From the NCBI RefSeq assembly GCF_003985155.1, contig NZ_ML133698.1:1-64000 (forward strand): DNA of 64,000 nucleotides. Reading direction: 5' to 3'. Positions 51,813 to 60,889 of this stretch are shown one piece after another. The first letter of the stretch is position 1; each line of letters begins with the position of its first letter. A program made the translations under genes and the position numbers. The notes under the pieces were generated by a model that was not told the origin of the DNA, ran no database searches, and saw nothing but the letters and a program-made list of their open reading frames with translations. The stretch comes from Rhizobium vallis. GTDB lineage: Bacteria > Pseudomonadota > Alphaproteobacteria > Rhizobiales > Rhizobiaceae.

Positions 51813-51838
51813 ATCGCAGACGCATCAAATGAATAAAA

Positions 51839-51857
51839 GCCGGGCAGGACGCCCGGC
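51839..51857 (-). terminator. Rho-independent terminator between convergent genes
   Basis: A perfect 7-bp stem GCCGGGC/GCCCGGC with loop AGGAC. On the minus strand it is followed by TTTTATTC, making it a standard terminator for the NitT/TauT-type ABC operon. It may also stop transcription from the kinase gene on the plus strand. Confidence 0.8.
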
Positions 51858-51892
51858 CTTCGCTTCGATCTGCCTTGGGAGGTCGATCTTGA

Positions 51893-52774
51893 TTACTGCG
51901 TATCGATATGCTGCTGCGGGCGCCACTTCGCCAGGCGGTTCTCGATCAGCGTCATGATGTATTCGGCAACAAGCGTGACGACCATGACGAGCAGGATTGC
52001 CGCGAACATGCCGGCTGCGTCGAACGTGCCCTTGGCGATCGAGATCAACTGACCAATGCCGAAGCGGGCACCGACGAACTCGCCGACGATCGCGCCGATG
52101 ATCGCAAAGCCGAAGGAGACGTGCAGGCTGGCGAAAATCCAGCTCATCGCCGAGGGAATGACGACCGTGCGGGTCACCTGCCAGTCGGAGGCGCCGAGGA
52201 TGCGGGCATTGGCGATCATGTTGCGGTCGGCTTCGCGCACACCCTGGAAGGCGTTGGCGAAGACGACGAAGAACACCATGATGAAGGCTAGCGCCACCTT
52301 GGACGGCAGGCCGAGGCCCATGATCATGATGAAGATCGGTGCAAGGACCACGCGGGGGATCGAGTTGATCGCCTTGATGTAGACGGAGAAGATATCAGAC
52401 AGGAAGCGGTTGCGGCCGAGGCCGATGCCGATGAAGACGCCGGTGATCGAGCCCGCGAAGAAGCCGATCAGCGCCTCCTCCATCGTCACCCACAGATTGT
52501 ACCAGAGCGAGCCTTCGGTGGTGCCCTCGGTCGCCCATTCGTAGAGGCGCTGAAGCACGGCGCTCGGGCTCGAATAGAAGAACGGGTCGATCCACTGCAT
52601 GTTGGAGGAGAGCTCCCACATGCCGATCACGAAGACCAGGATGGCGATCTGCCAGAAGCGCACCAGCGTGTTGCGCCGGCGTATCGCCTTCATCGCGGAG
52701 GCTTCGATCTCGGCATCTGACGTGCCCGGACGGAACAGGGTGGCCGAACCGGCCTCGAAAGTCGTGTGTGCCAT
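51893..52774 (-). CDS. ABC permease, NitT/TauT family
   Basis: A 293-aa permease of the SsuC/TauC type with six helices. NSIPRVVLAPIFIMIMGLGLPSK and the EAA loop NARILGASDWQVTRTVVIPSAMSWIFA are diagnostic. It is the last gene of binding protein - ATPase - permease on the minus strand, and ends just before the terminator. Substrates of the family include sulfonates, nitrate and thiamine pyrimidines; none can be fixed here. Confidence 0.92.
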   Translation of the reverse strand: MAHTTFEAGSATLFRPGTSDAEIEASAMKAIRRRNTLVRFWQIAILVFVIGMWELSSNMQWIDPFFYSSPSAVLQRLYEWATEGTTEGSLWYNLWVTMEEALIGFFAGSITGVFIGIGLGRNRFLSDIFSVYIKAINSIPRVVLAPIFIMIMGLGLPSKVALAFIMVFFVVFANAFQGVREADRNMIANARILGASDWQVTRTVVIPSAMSWIFASLHVSFGFAIIGAIVGEFVGARFGIGQLISIAKGTFDAAGMFAAILLVMVVTLVAEYIMTLIENRLAKWRPQQHIDTQ

Positions 52775-52786
52775 GATATCCTCCCG

Positions 52787-53605
52787 TCAGGCCGCTTCGC
52801 TTGCGCGGCGGTAGCTGGTCTCAACCTCCTCGCGCAGGTCTTCCCAGATCGTCTTGCAATAATCGATGAAATTCTGCTCGTAGCGGATTTCCGAGACGAT
52901 GCGGGGGCGGGGAAGATCGATCGGGTAGACCGATTTCACCGTAGCGGGACCGGCGGTGAGCACATAGACCTTGTCGGCAAGCGCCACGGCCTCTTCGAGA
53001 TCGTGGGTGACGAACACGACCGAGGCCTTGCGCTCGGCCCACAGCTTCAGGAGCTCTTCGTGCATGACCGTACGGGTCTGCACGTCGAGCGCCGAGAACG
53101 GCTCGTCCATCAGCAGGATTTCAGGCTCGTTGATGAAGGTCTGCGCCAGCGAGACGCGCTTGCGCATGCCGCCGGAGAGCTGATGGGGATAGTGGTGCAG
53201 AAACTTCGACAGGCCGACGCGCGCCAGCCAGTCGCGGGCGCTCTTTTCCGCCTCGGCGCGGGGCGTGCCGCGGAACAGCGGGCCGGCCATGACGTTGTCG
53301 ATCACGTTCTTCCAGGGAAAGAGCGCATCGGTCTGGAACACGAAGCCGACGCGCGGGTCGATGCCGGTGATCGGCCCGCCCATCAGCCGGACTTCGCCGG
53401 CGCTCGGACGGGCAAGGCCGGTCACGAGGTTGAGTGTGGTCGACTTGCCGCATCCGGTAGGGCCGACGACGGCGACGAACTCGCCGCGGGCGACCGTCAT
53501 GTTGAAATCGCGCAGCGCCGTCAAGGACTTGCCGGTTGGCGAAACGAAGCGCCGGCTGACGTTGATCAGCTCGATCGCTGGGATCTGTTTGTTGTCCTGT
53601 TGCAT
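52787..53605 (-). CDS. ABC ATPase, NitT/TauT family
   Basis: A 272-aa ATPase. Walker A is GPTGCGKST, the Q-loop is FVFQTDALFPW, the signature is LSGGMRKRVSLAQ, Walker B is ILLMDEPFSALD, and the switch is VTHDLEEA. The start MQQDNKQIPAIEL (53605) is preferred; a longer frame adds 15 residues without an RBS. Confidence 0.93.
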   Translation of the reverse strand: MQQDNKQIPAIELINVSRRFVSPTGKSLTALRDFNMTVARGEFVAVVGPTGCGKSTTLNLVTGLARPSAGEVRLMGGPITGIDPRVGFVFQTDALFPWKNVIDNVMAGPLFRGTPRAEAEKSARDWLARVGLSKFLHHYPHQLSGGMRKRVSLAQTFINEPEILLMDEPFSALDVQTRTVMHEELLKLWAERKASVVFVTHDLEEAVALADKVYVLTAGPATVKSVYPIDLPRPRIVSEIRYEQNFIDYCKTIWEDLREEVETSYRRASEAA

Positions 53606-53698
53606 GGTGATACCTGAGGCGTGCTTCAAGGGCGCGCACGCAAAGCCCATGATCGAACGGACGCCGCTCCCGGTCGCAACCCGAAGCGGCGCGACGGA

Positions 53699-54712
53699 CT
53701 ACTTGACGTTCTTGACGAATTCCGTCGTGTAGGTCTTGGAAAGGTCGATCTGCTTGCCCTTGACGTTCTTGGAGAACTCGGACAGCACGGCCAGAACCGT
53801 CTTCGGGCCGTCTTCGGGCATTACGCCATCTGGTGTGAACATGCCCTTACCTTCTTCAAGCGCCTTGATGTATCCATCCTTGTCGCCGACGTAGAAATCC
53901 TTCGGCATCTTGTCGGCGATCTCCGCGCCCGAATGCGTGTTGATGTATTTCAGCGTCTTGACGAAGGCATTGGCGAGCTTCTGCGCCTCTTCCTTGTGCG
54001 CATCGACCCAGGATGTTTCCATGTAGAGCGAGGCCGCTGGATAGGTGCCGCCGAGCGCCTTGCGGGTCGCCTCGACCGTGCGCATGTCGACGAGAACGCT
54101 TGCTTCGCCTGTTTTGATCAGGCGTGAGATCGTCGGCTCTGTCGTCATGCCGGCCTGGATCTGATCCTGCTGCATGGCGGCGATGAAAGTGCCGCCAGCA
54201 CCGACAGGAATGGTGACGACGTCGCCGGGCTGCAGGCCGGCCTTCGAGGCCATGAACAGCGTCAGGAAGTTGGTGGACGAGCCGAGGCCGGTGACGCCGA
54301 GGTTCTTGCCCTTGAAATCGGCCGGCGACTTGATCTCAGGATGTTTGCTCGAGACCATCTCGACCTCGCCCGGCGCCTGGCTGAACTGGACGACGGATTC
54401 GACGAACTTGCCCTTGGCCTGCAGGTCCACGCAGTGGTCGTAGAAGCCGACGACACCCTGGACGGCGCCTGCCAGCAACTGGTTTTCGGCGTCGACGCCG
54501 GCCGCTTCGTTCAGGAGCTCGACGTCGAGGCCTTCGTCCTTGAAGTAGCCGAGGGATTCGGCGAGCTTGGCGGGCAGATAGATCTGCTTCTCATAGCCGC
54601 CGACCATGATAGTGATCTTGTCGGCTGCGCTGGCGGCACTCGCCGTGAATGATGCTGCAGCGAGAAGCGCGGAAAAAGCGATGGTGTGAAAATGGCTGTG
54701 TGAAGAACGCAT
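53699..54712 (-). CDS. ABC substrate-binding protein, NMT1/SsuA-like
   Basis: A 337-aa periplasmic protein with a signal peptide (HTIAFSALLAAASFTASAASA-AD). Family features include the start of the mature domain (KITIMVGGYEKQIYLPAKLA then SLGYFKDEGLDVELL), KNLGVTGLGSSTNF and a C-terminal helical lobe. The ligand pocket cannot be assigned. First gene of the three-gene importer operon. Confidence 0.9.
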   Translation of the reverse strand: MRSSHSHFHTIAFSALLAAASFTASAASAADKITIMVGGYEKQIYLPAKLAESLGYFKDEGLDVELLNEAAGVDAENQLLAGAVQGVVGFYDHCVDLQAKGKFVESVVQFSQAPGEVEMVSSKHPEIKSPADFKGKNLGVTGLGSSTNFLTLFMASKAGLQPGDVVTIPVGAGGTFIAAMQQDQIQAGMTTEPTISRLIKTGEASVLVDMRTVEATRKALGGTYPAASLYMETSWVDAHKEEAQKLANAFVKTLKYINTHSGAEIADKMPKDFYVGDKDGYIKALEEGKGMFTPDGVMPEDGPKTVLAVLSEFSKNVKGKQIDLSKTYTTEFVKNVK

Positions 54713-54976
54713 GGAAATCTCCTCCTTGTGTTTGCGAGCATCGTCGTCTCGTCACCTTTGACCGTGTCTCCTCCACGATGCTGCCCTTGTCCTATGACGT
54801 CGAAGCTTTCAACTAGCTTTCAGCTGCTCGAGCAGCCGCGCCCCGGCGAGCGGCTTGAGGAGTTCGACCTCGGGAGGTTCGCCTCATTCTCGTCGGTCGT
54901 TATGAAATGTGCTATGAAATCCGGCAATCGACGATATCTATGGCGGCTTTGGCAGACACGTGATCAGTAGAAGCCG
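54713..54976. other. Intergenic region between NMT1-like importer and LacI gene
   Basis: About 260 bp with the promoter of the importer operon (minus strand). A short plus-strand frame (54728-54970) lacks an RBS and coding character. No palindrome matching the nearby LacI operators was seen. Confidence 0.5.
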
Positions 54977-55984
54977 TCACAGCCGCCTGGTCGATTCTCC
55001 GCGCACGAATCTCGGCGTCAGGATGATGTCCTGCGGCGGCTCGGCGGCGGCCTCGGGGCTTGCGATCCTGGCAAGCAGGCGTTGTGCGGCCAGTTCGCCG
55101 AGCTTCTGCGCATCCTGCACGACCATGGTGATGCGGGGCGTGATGACGTTGCTCCAGGGCACGTCGTCGACCATGGCCAGCGACACGTCGTCGGGACAGC
55201 GGAAGCCCATTTCCTGCATCACCTGCAGGGTCGCCAGTCCCGTCATGTTGTTGGCGCCGATGATGGCGGTCGGGCGGTCGCGGCGGGTTAGCAGCCGCAT
55301 CGCCTGTGCGTGGCCGCCGGCCCTGGTATAGCCGCCCTCGACCACCAGCGAAGGATCGACTTCGACCCCGGCGCCGGCCATTGTGTTCAAGAATCCCGTC
55401 AGACGCTCGTTGGCGGTATAGAGGCTACTCGGGCCGGAGATCAAGGCGATGCGCCGGTGGCCGAGCTGCAGCAGGTGCTCCGTCAGAATGGTCGTCGTCA
55501 GCGGATTGTCGGAGCCGACGAAATCACGCCCCGCACCCTCCACCTTCTGGTCGAACATCACGATCGGCGTCCTGAAGTCTCGCAGGAAGGCTGCGTATTC
55601 CTCGCCGTGCCCGTTTGCCGCCAGCGCGATGCCGGCGATCTTCTGTGCCTCCAGCCGTTCCAGCAGTGCGCGCTCGAGATCGGCCCTGCCGGAGGAATCC
55701 GCGATCAGGACGAAATAGCCGTTGTCGAGCCCCTGGCGCTCGATCTCCCGGCGGATGTCGCCGAAGAACATGTTGCCGAGATTGGCCGCAACGAAACCGA
55801 TCAGCGAGCTTCGCCCGCGCGCCAGCGTCTGGGCCACCGGATCGATGCGGTAGCCCGTCGATTTTATCGCCTGCTGGATGCGGTCGAGCGTCTCGGCGCC
55901 GACCCGCTGCGGGCTGTTTAGCGCCAGCGAGACGGTGGAGATCGAAACCCCCGCCAGGCGCGCGACGTCGCGTATGGTCGTCAT
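54977..55984 (-). CDS. LacI-family transcriptional regulator
   Basis: A 335-aa repressor with an N-terminal helix-turn-helix (TIRDVARLAGVSISTVSLALN), the hinge helix (VAQTLARGRSSLIGF) and a periplasmic-binding-like ligand domain. It is divergent from the fucosidase operon with a 207-bp gap holding two identical palindromic operators, one close to each gene. It probably represses both itself and the operon, with release by fucose or a related sugar. Confidence 0.92.
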   Translation of the reverse strand: MTTIRDVARLAGVSISTVSLALNSPQRVGAETLDRIQQAIKSTGYRIDPVAQTLARGRSSLIGFVAANLGNMFFGDIRREIERQGLDNGYFVLIADSSGRADLERALLERLEAQKIAGIALAANGHGEEYAAFLRDFRTPIVMFDQKVEGAGRDFVGSDNPLTTTILTEHLLQLGHRRIALISGPSSLYTANERLTGFLNTMAGAGVEVDPSLVVEGGYTRAGGHAQAMRLLTRRDRPTAIIGANNMTGLATLQVMQEMGFRCPDDVSLAMVDDVPWSNVITPRITMVVQDAQKLGELAAQRLLARIASPEAAAEPPQDIILTPRFVRGESTRRL

Positions 55985-55990
55985 GTCTAT

Positions 55991-56001
55991 CGAACCGGTT
56001 C
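55991..56001. promoter_or_regulatory. LacI-type operator O1 (CGAACCGGTTC)
   Basis: A palindrome GAACCGGTTC centred 13 bp upstream of the lacI-family start codon, with CG in the middle as typical for LacI-family operators. It is identical over 11 bases to the second copy near the fucosidase promoter. Confidence 0.75.
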
Positions 56002-56106
56002 TAAAGCTTTCTTTTGTCAGATTTTATGCGCCGTTGCAACATATCTGGCCAAATTACCCATTCTTCTGGGGTTTCCAATAAAGTTTTCCGGTTTGAGGAT
56101 TTCGGC

Positions 56107-56154
56107 TTGACAGGCGACGGATCAAGGAAGATGTTTTCTTACCGAACCGGTTCG
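56107..56154 (+). promoter_or_regulatory. Fucosidase promoter with LacI-type operator O2 (CGAACCGGTTCG)
   Basis: TTGACA at 56107-56112 is a consensus -35. A weak -10 (GATGTT) falls 17 bp later, and the perfect 12-bp palindrome CGAACCGGTTCG (56143-56154) lies over the predicted transcription start. A bound repressor would block initiation or escape. O1 and O2 are about 152 bp apart, suitable for looping. Confidence 0.7.
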
Positions 56155-56191
56155 ACATGACGTAGAGCCGGAAAACAGGGAGGAGAAACCT

Positions 56192-57517
56192 GTGACGAGT
56201 TCGGAGCGCCAACTTGAAAATTCGGTGCCGGGAGCGGGAAAGCACGCCTGGTTCAGCCATGACCGCCTCGGCATGTTCATCCACTGGGGCCTCTATGCCC
56301 TGGGCGCCCGGCATGAGTGGTTGAAGAACCGCGAAGAGCTGACCGACGAGCATTATCAGCGCTATTTCGACAATTTCGATCCCGATCTCTACGATCCCAA
56401 GGAGTGGGCGCGCCGTGCGCGTCTCGCCGGCATGAAATATGTCGTGGTGACCACCAAGCATCACGAGGGTTTCTGCCTCTGGGACAGCAAGCTCACCGAT
56501 TACAAGGCGCCGAACACGCCCTGCGGCAAGGACCTTCTGACGCCGCTGGTTGAGGCCTTCCGCGCCGAGGGATTGAAGATCGGCTTCTACTATTCGCTGC
56601 TCGACTGGCACCATCCGGATTTCCCGATCGACCTGCACCATCCCTTGCGCAACCATCCCGAGGCCAAGGCGCTGAATGCCAACCGCAACGTCGCCAATTA
56701 CGCGGCCTATATGCGCGGACAGGTGCGCGAGCTTCTGACCGGCTTCGGCCGCGTCGACATAATCTGGTTCGATTTCAGCTATCCCGGGCCCGCGCGCGAA
56801 TATCGCGGCTTGCCCGGCAAGGGACGCGATGACTGGCAGAGCGAGCGGCTGGTCGAGCTGGCGCGCGAGCTGCAGCCCGAAATCATCATCAACAACCGGC
56901 TCGATCTGCCGCCGGGAACCTTGCCCGATATCACCACGCCGGAGCAATATACGCCGCGCGTGGCGCCTGCCATCGCCAGCCAGGGCGTGCTCTGGGAAGC
57001 CTGCCATACATTCAGCGGCTCCTGGGGTTATCACCGGGACGAGGATAGCTGGAAGAGCCCGGAACAGATCATCCAGCTGCTGATCGATTCCGTTGCGCTC
57101 GGCGGCAACCTGCTGATGAATGTCGGCCCGACCGGGCGGGGCAGGTTCGATGCCCGCGCCATCGACGCGCTCGAAGTCTACCAGAACTGGATGGCCGTCA
57201 ACGCCCGCGCCATCTATGGAGCCGGCCCGTCCAAACTTCCGGCGCCGGCCGGCTGCCGCTACACGCAGCGCGGCAACCGCCTCTACCTGCATGTCTATAA
57301 CTGGCCTTACCGCCACATCCACATCGAGGGCATCGCCGACAGGGTCGCCTATGTGCAGTTCCTGCATGACGCCAGCGAGATCCACTGGGTCACCCACACG
57401 AGGGATGTTGATCCCAATGTCGGCGTGATGGTGCCGGAAGGCATCGTCATGCTGGAACTGCCGGTTCGGCGGCCTGATGTCACCGTGCCGGTGATCGAGA
57501 TCGTCCTCAAGGCGTAG
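56192..57517 (+). CDS. Alpha-L-fucosidase, GH29 family
   Basis: A 441-aa glycoside hydrolase starting at GTG 56192 with GGGAGGAG upstream. Markers are RLGMFIHWGLYALGARHEWL, TTKHHEGFCLWDS (substrate His pair) and VDIIWFDFSYPG, whose Asp is the likely nucleophile. GGNLLMNVGPTGRG is the conserved block near the barrel end. There is no signal peptide, so it is cytoplasmic and should act on fucosyl oligosaccharides or glycosides imported by the ABC system encoded downstream. The acid/base residue is not identifiable by eye. Confidence 0.92.
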   Translation: MTSSERQLENSVPGAGKHAWFSHDRLGMFIHWGLYALGARHEWLKNREELTDEHYQRYFDNFDPDLYDPKEWARRARLAGMKYVVVTTKHHEGFCLWDSKLTDYKAPNTPCGKDLLTPLVEAFRAEGLKIGFYYSLLDWHHPDFPIDLHHPLRNHPEAKALNANRNVANYAAYMRGQVRELLTGFGRVDIIWFDFSYPGPAREYRGLPGKGRDDWQSERLVELARELQPEIIINNRLDLPPGTLPDITTPEQYTPRVAPAIASQGVLWEACHTFSGSWGYHRDEDSWKSPEQIIQLLIDSVALGGNLLMNVGPTGRGRFDARAIDALEVYQNWMAVNARAIYGAGPSKLPAPAGCRYTQRGNRLYLHVYNWPYRHIHIEGIADRVAYVQFLHDASEIHWVTHTRDVDPNVGVMVPEGIVMLELPVRRPDVTVPVIEIVLKA

Positions 57518-57565
57518 TCGATCCCACTTGCGTGTCCATTGCGTTCATGGAGGGAGGAGAAACCC

Positions 57566-58786
57566 ATGAAGGTGTTGAAGAAGACGCTTATGCTTGCCGC
57601 GATTGGCGGTAGCCTTTTTGCCACAGCCGCATCGGCCGAACAGGTCAACCTGACCTGGCAGATGTGGACCGGTTCCGATGCCGATACCAAGAGCTGGCAG
57701 CACCTCGCCGATATGGTGACCGCCAAATATCCCGATATCAAGGTGACGCTGACGACGACCGGCTGGGTCGACTACTGGACGCGGCTGCCGGTGCTGGCGG
57801 CATCGGGTCAGCTCGCCGACATCGTTTCCATGCAGTCGCTGCGCATGCCGAACTTCTATTCGCTGCTTGAGCCGCTGAATGACCGCATCGCGACCGACAA
57901 GTTCGACGTCGGCGCCTTCACGCCGTCGATCATCGGCGGCATGTCGGTCGACAAGCAGCTCTACGGACTGCCTTATGACGTCGGTCCGTGGGTCATCTAC
58001 TATAACCAGGACGCGCTCGAAGCCGCCGGTATTCCGCTGCCGAAGCCGGGCTGGACGCTTGCCGAGTTTACCGATGCCGCCAAGAAGCTGACCAAGGACG
58101 GCAAATACGGCTTCGGCATCACCCCGCAGAACTACTCGGTCCTGGCCTCGGCCTGGGGCGACAAATATATAAACGACGCTGGGGTGCTCGACCTTACCAA
58201 TCCCAGCGCCGTTGCCGCTGCCGACAAGGTGATCAGCTTCGCCGCCAAGGACAAGATCGCGCCGCTGGTGCCCTCCAGTGCGGATGCCGGCAACGTCATC
58301 CAGGGCCGGTTCTATTCGGGCAATATCGCCATGTATGTCGACGGTCCGTGGTCGATCATCGGTATGAAGGACAAGGTCAAGTTCAAAGTCGGTTCCACCA
58401 CCCTGCCGCGCGGAGAGGGAGAGCTTACGGCCGTTACTGCAGGCTCAGGCTTCGGCATCTCCACGGCGAGCAAGAACAAGGATGCGGCCTGGAAGGCGAT
58501 CCAGGTTCTGACCAGCCCGGAAGCGCTGGCTTACCTTGCCGAGGGAGGGCGTGCGCTGCCGGCGCGCACCGCCTCGCAATCCTCCTGGTACAAGGTGGCG
58601 GCCAAGGACATCACCAATGGCGGCGAGGCCATCGACTATTCCCTGGCGCATTCCGTGCCCTACGTGATCACCAATAACTGGGCGGCGGTGGAAAATCTCT
58701 TCAACCAGTATTTCCCGCCCGCCTTCGCCGGCAGCGCCGACGCCAAGCAGACGATGGACGCCATCCAGAGCCTCGCGCAGCAATAG
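57566..58786 (+). CDS. Sugar ABC transporter substrate-binding protein
   Basis: A 406-aa extracellular sugar-binding protein (family 1, MalE/UgpB-like). The signal peptide is KKTLMLAAIGGSLFATAASA and the mature start VNLTWQMWTGSD. YGLPYDVGPWVIYYNQDALEAAGI is diagnostic of the fold. ATG 57566 has GGAGGAG 8 nt upstream. With the fucosidase before it, the ligand is probably a fucose-containing oligosaccharide. Confidence 0.92.
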   Translation: MKVLKKTLMLAAIGGSLFATAASAEQVNLTWQMWTGSDADTKSWQHLADMVTAKYPDIKVTLTTTGWVDYWTRLPVLAASGQLADIVSMQSLRMPNFYSLLEPLNDRIATDKFDVGAFTPSIIGGMSVDKQLYGLPYDVGPWVIYYNQDALEAAGIPLPKPGWTLAEFTDAAKKLTKDGKYGFGITPQNYSVLASAWGDKYINDAGVLDLTNPSAVAAADKVISFAAKDKIAPLVPSSADAGNVIQGRFYSGNIAMYVDGPWSIIGMKDKVKFKVGSTTLPRGEGELTAVTAGSGFGISTASKNKDAAWKAIQVLTSPEALAYLAEGGRALPARTASQSSWYKVAAKDITNGGEAIDYSLAHSVPYVITNNWAAVENLFNQYFPPAFAGSADAKQTMDAIQSLAQQ

Positions 58787-58910
58787 GCGCCGTGCGTCTC
58801 GGGACGCGCTGTCGCTTTGAATCCGCGCATGATCCCTGCGAAATCGATTGCCGTTGGGGGTCATGCGCCAGCTCTCGCTCTGGCAGGAATTGCCGCGCAC
58901 GGAGGAAGAT

Positions 58911-59837
58911 ATGTCGGAAAGCGCCGTCGCCGAACTTCCCTTGCAGCCCGTTCAGTCACGGCGCTTCCTGAAGCCGGAGACGCAGACGGCGATGGTGTTC
59001 CTGCTGCCAAGCTTCCTCGGCTTCATGATCTTCATAGCCCTGCCGATCGTGGCGTCGCTGGCTCTGAGTTTTACCAGTTGGCAGCTGATCTCGACGCCGA
59101 CCTTCGTCGGCTTTCAGAATTACATCAAGCTCTTCACCGTCGATCCGGCCTTCTACACCATATTGAACAACACGCTGTTCTTCGCCGTCGAATATCTGGC
59201 GCTGAACGTCATCGTCTCGCTGACGCTCGCCGTCTGGATATCGAGCCTGAAACACGGCAAGGCGATCTTCCGGGTGATCTTCTTCCTGCCGACGTTTACC
59301 CCGACGATCGCCGCCTCCGTGGTGTGGCTGTTGATCTTCACGCCGGACGGACTGGCCGACAGCATCATCCGTTCGCTTGGTCTCGGCCTGCCGAATTTCC
59401 TGCTGAGCTCGAGCTGGGCCATGCAGGCGGTCGTGCTCGTTACGCTCTGGGCCAATGTCGGCTACAATGTCGTGATGTTCAATGCAGCACTCGATCTGGT
59501 GCCGAAGCAGTATCTCGAAGCGGCGATGATCGACGGCGCCGGTCCCTGGCGGCGCTTCTGGCGCATCCGGCTGCCGCTCATCTCGCCCACGGTCTTCTTC
59601 GCCACCGTCATGACGGCCATCACCTCGCTGCAGGTCTTCGACGAGATCTTTGCGATGACGCGCGGCGGCCCGGGCTCGGCGACGGCGACACTCGGCTTCG
59701 CCATCTACCAGAAGGGCTTCGCCAATTTCCAGATGGGTTATGCCTCCGCTCTCGCCTGGGTGATGTTCATCATGATCATGGCGCTCACCATCCTGCAGTT
59801 CCGCATGCAGCGCAAATGGGTGCATTATGACGAATAG
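58911..59837 (+). CDS. Sugar ABC permease (MalF-like)
   Basis: A 308-aa permease with six helices. The EAA motif is YLEAAMIDGAGPWRRFWRIRLP. ATG 58911 has GGAGGA upstream; the longer open frame is not needed. Its end overlaps the next permease by 11 nt. Confidence 0.92.
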   Translation: MSESAVAELPLQPVQSRRFLKPETQTAMVFLLPSFLGFMIFIALPIVASLALSFTSWQLISTPTFVGFQNYIKLFTVDPAFYTILNNTLFFAVEYLALNVIVSLTLAVWISSLKHGKAIFRVIFFLPTFTPTIAASVVWLLIFTPDGLADSIIRSLGLGLPNFLLSSSWAMQAVVLVTLWANVGYNVVMFNAALDLVPKQYLEAAMIDGAGPWRRFWRIRLPLISPTVFFATVMTAITSLQVFDEIFAMTRGGPGSATATLGFAIYQKGFANFQMGYASALAWVMFIMIMALTILQFRMQRKWVHYDE

Positions 59838-60711
59838 CCCGACCTTACGGCATCCGCATTCCGTTACGGCGAACCGGCATCGCCTGTTGCGGCGCATCGG
59901 CACGTTCGCCAGCTACGCCGGACTTTCTCTGGTCGCGCTGCTTTTTCTCTTTCCGTTCTTCTGGATGGTGTCGAACGCGGTGCGCTCCAACGAAGAGGTG
60001 ATGGCCGTGCCGGTCCGCATCCTTCCCGAAGTGTATCAGTGGGGCAACTTCGTCGAGGCCTTGGTTTCGCTGCCCTTCGGGATCTTCCTGCTGAATTCGG
60101 TCATCGTCGCCTGCGGCGTCACCGCGATCGTGATCGTGGTGTCCTGCCTTTCCGCCTACGCTTTCGCCAGGCTGAAATTCCCCTGCCGGGAAGGGATGCT
60201 GCTCACCTATCTCAGCACGCTGATGATCCCGCAGGTCATGCTGGTCATCCCGCTCTTCCTCGTCGTCAGCAAGCTCGGCTGGATCAACACCTATCACGGC
60301 ATGATCCTGCCGGTCGCTTTCTCTTCCTTCGGTACCTTCCTGCTGCGCCAGTTCATTCTCGGCATTCCGAAGGACCTCGACGAGGCGGCGATGATGGACG
60401 GGGCTTCGCGCCTGCGTATTCTCGTCACCGTCATCGTTCCGCTCGCCATGCCGGCGATCGGCCTGCTCGCGCTCTTCACCTTCATCGCGCAGTGGAAGAG
60501 CTTCCTCTGGCCGCTGATCGCCACCAGTGGCATCGAAAAAGCCACGCTGCCGCTCGGCCTCACCCTGTTCCAGACACAGCAGGGCACCGCGTGGAACTAC
60601 ATCATGGCCGGTGCGACCATCTCGATGGTGCCGGGCGTCATCCTGGCGATCGTGCTGCAGAGAGTGATCTACAAGGGCATCAGCGTCAGCTCCGGTTTTG
60701 GCGGGCGCTGA
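59827..60711 (+). CDS. Sugar ABC permease (MalG-like)
   Basis: A 294-aa partner permease with helix 1 GLSLVALLFLFPFFWMV and the EAA motif LDEAAMMDGASRLRILVTVIVPLA. It is the last gene of the operon; no MsmX/UgpC-type ATPase follows, so a shared ATPase from elsewhere must energise the transporter. Confidence 0.92.
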   Translation: MTNSPTLRHPHSVTANRHRLLRRIGTFASYAGLSLVALLFLFPFFWMVSNAVRSNEEVMAVPVRILPEVYQWGNFVEALVSLPFGIFLLNSVIVACGVTAIVIVVSCLSAYAFARLKFPCREGMLLTYLSTLMIPQVMLVIPLFLVVSKLGWINTYHGMILPVAFSSFGTFLLRQFILGIPKDLDEAAMMDGASRLRILVTVIVPLAMPAIGLLALFTFIAQWKSFLWPLIATSGIEKATLPLGLTLFQTQQGTAWNYIMAGATISMVPGVILAIVLQRVIYKGISVSSGFGGR

Positions 60712-60728
60712 TCTTTCAAAAAAACCAA

Positions 60729-60754
60729 AGACTTGATGCGATCCCATCAAGTCT
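60729..60754 (+). terminator. Terminator-like hairpin after the fucosidase/ABC operon
   Basis: A perfect 10-bp stem AGACTTGATG/CATCAAGTCT with a 6-nt loop. An A-rich run precedes it and CTTTT lies about 10 nt after, so it is not a textbook terminator for the plus strand. Its place directly after the operon and before an independent gene supports a transcription-stop role. Confidence 0.5.
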
Positions 60755-60889
60755 GGCTTGATCCTTTTCCAACCCGGCTGTCGCCCTGCGGATCATTTCC
60801 GATCCGTTGCTTCTCGTTTGCCGGCGCAAAGTAAAATTTAACTATGATTTGAAATAACGAAATTCTACCCAATTCGCGCAGGAAAATTC

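Noticed and set aside
54728..54970. 80-codon plus-strand frame before the LacI gene
   Set aside because: No RBS, Ser/Leu-rich low-quality sequence, in the promoter region of the importer operon.
58817..59830. Second frame (about 337 codons) over the MalF-like permease
   Set aside because: Arginine-rich shadow in another frame of a clear permease gene.
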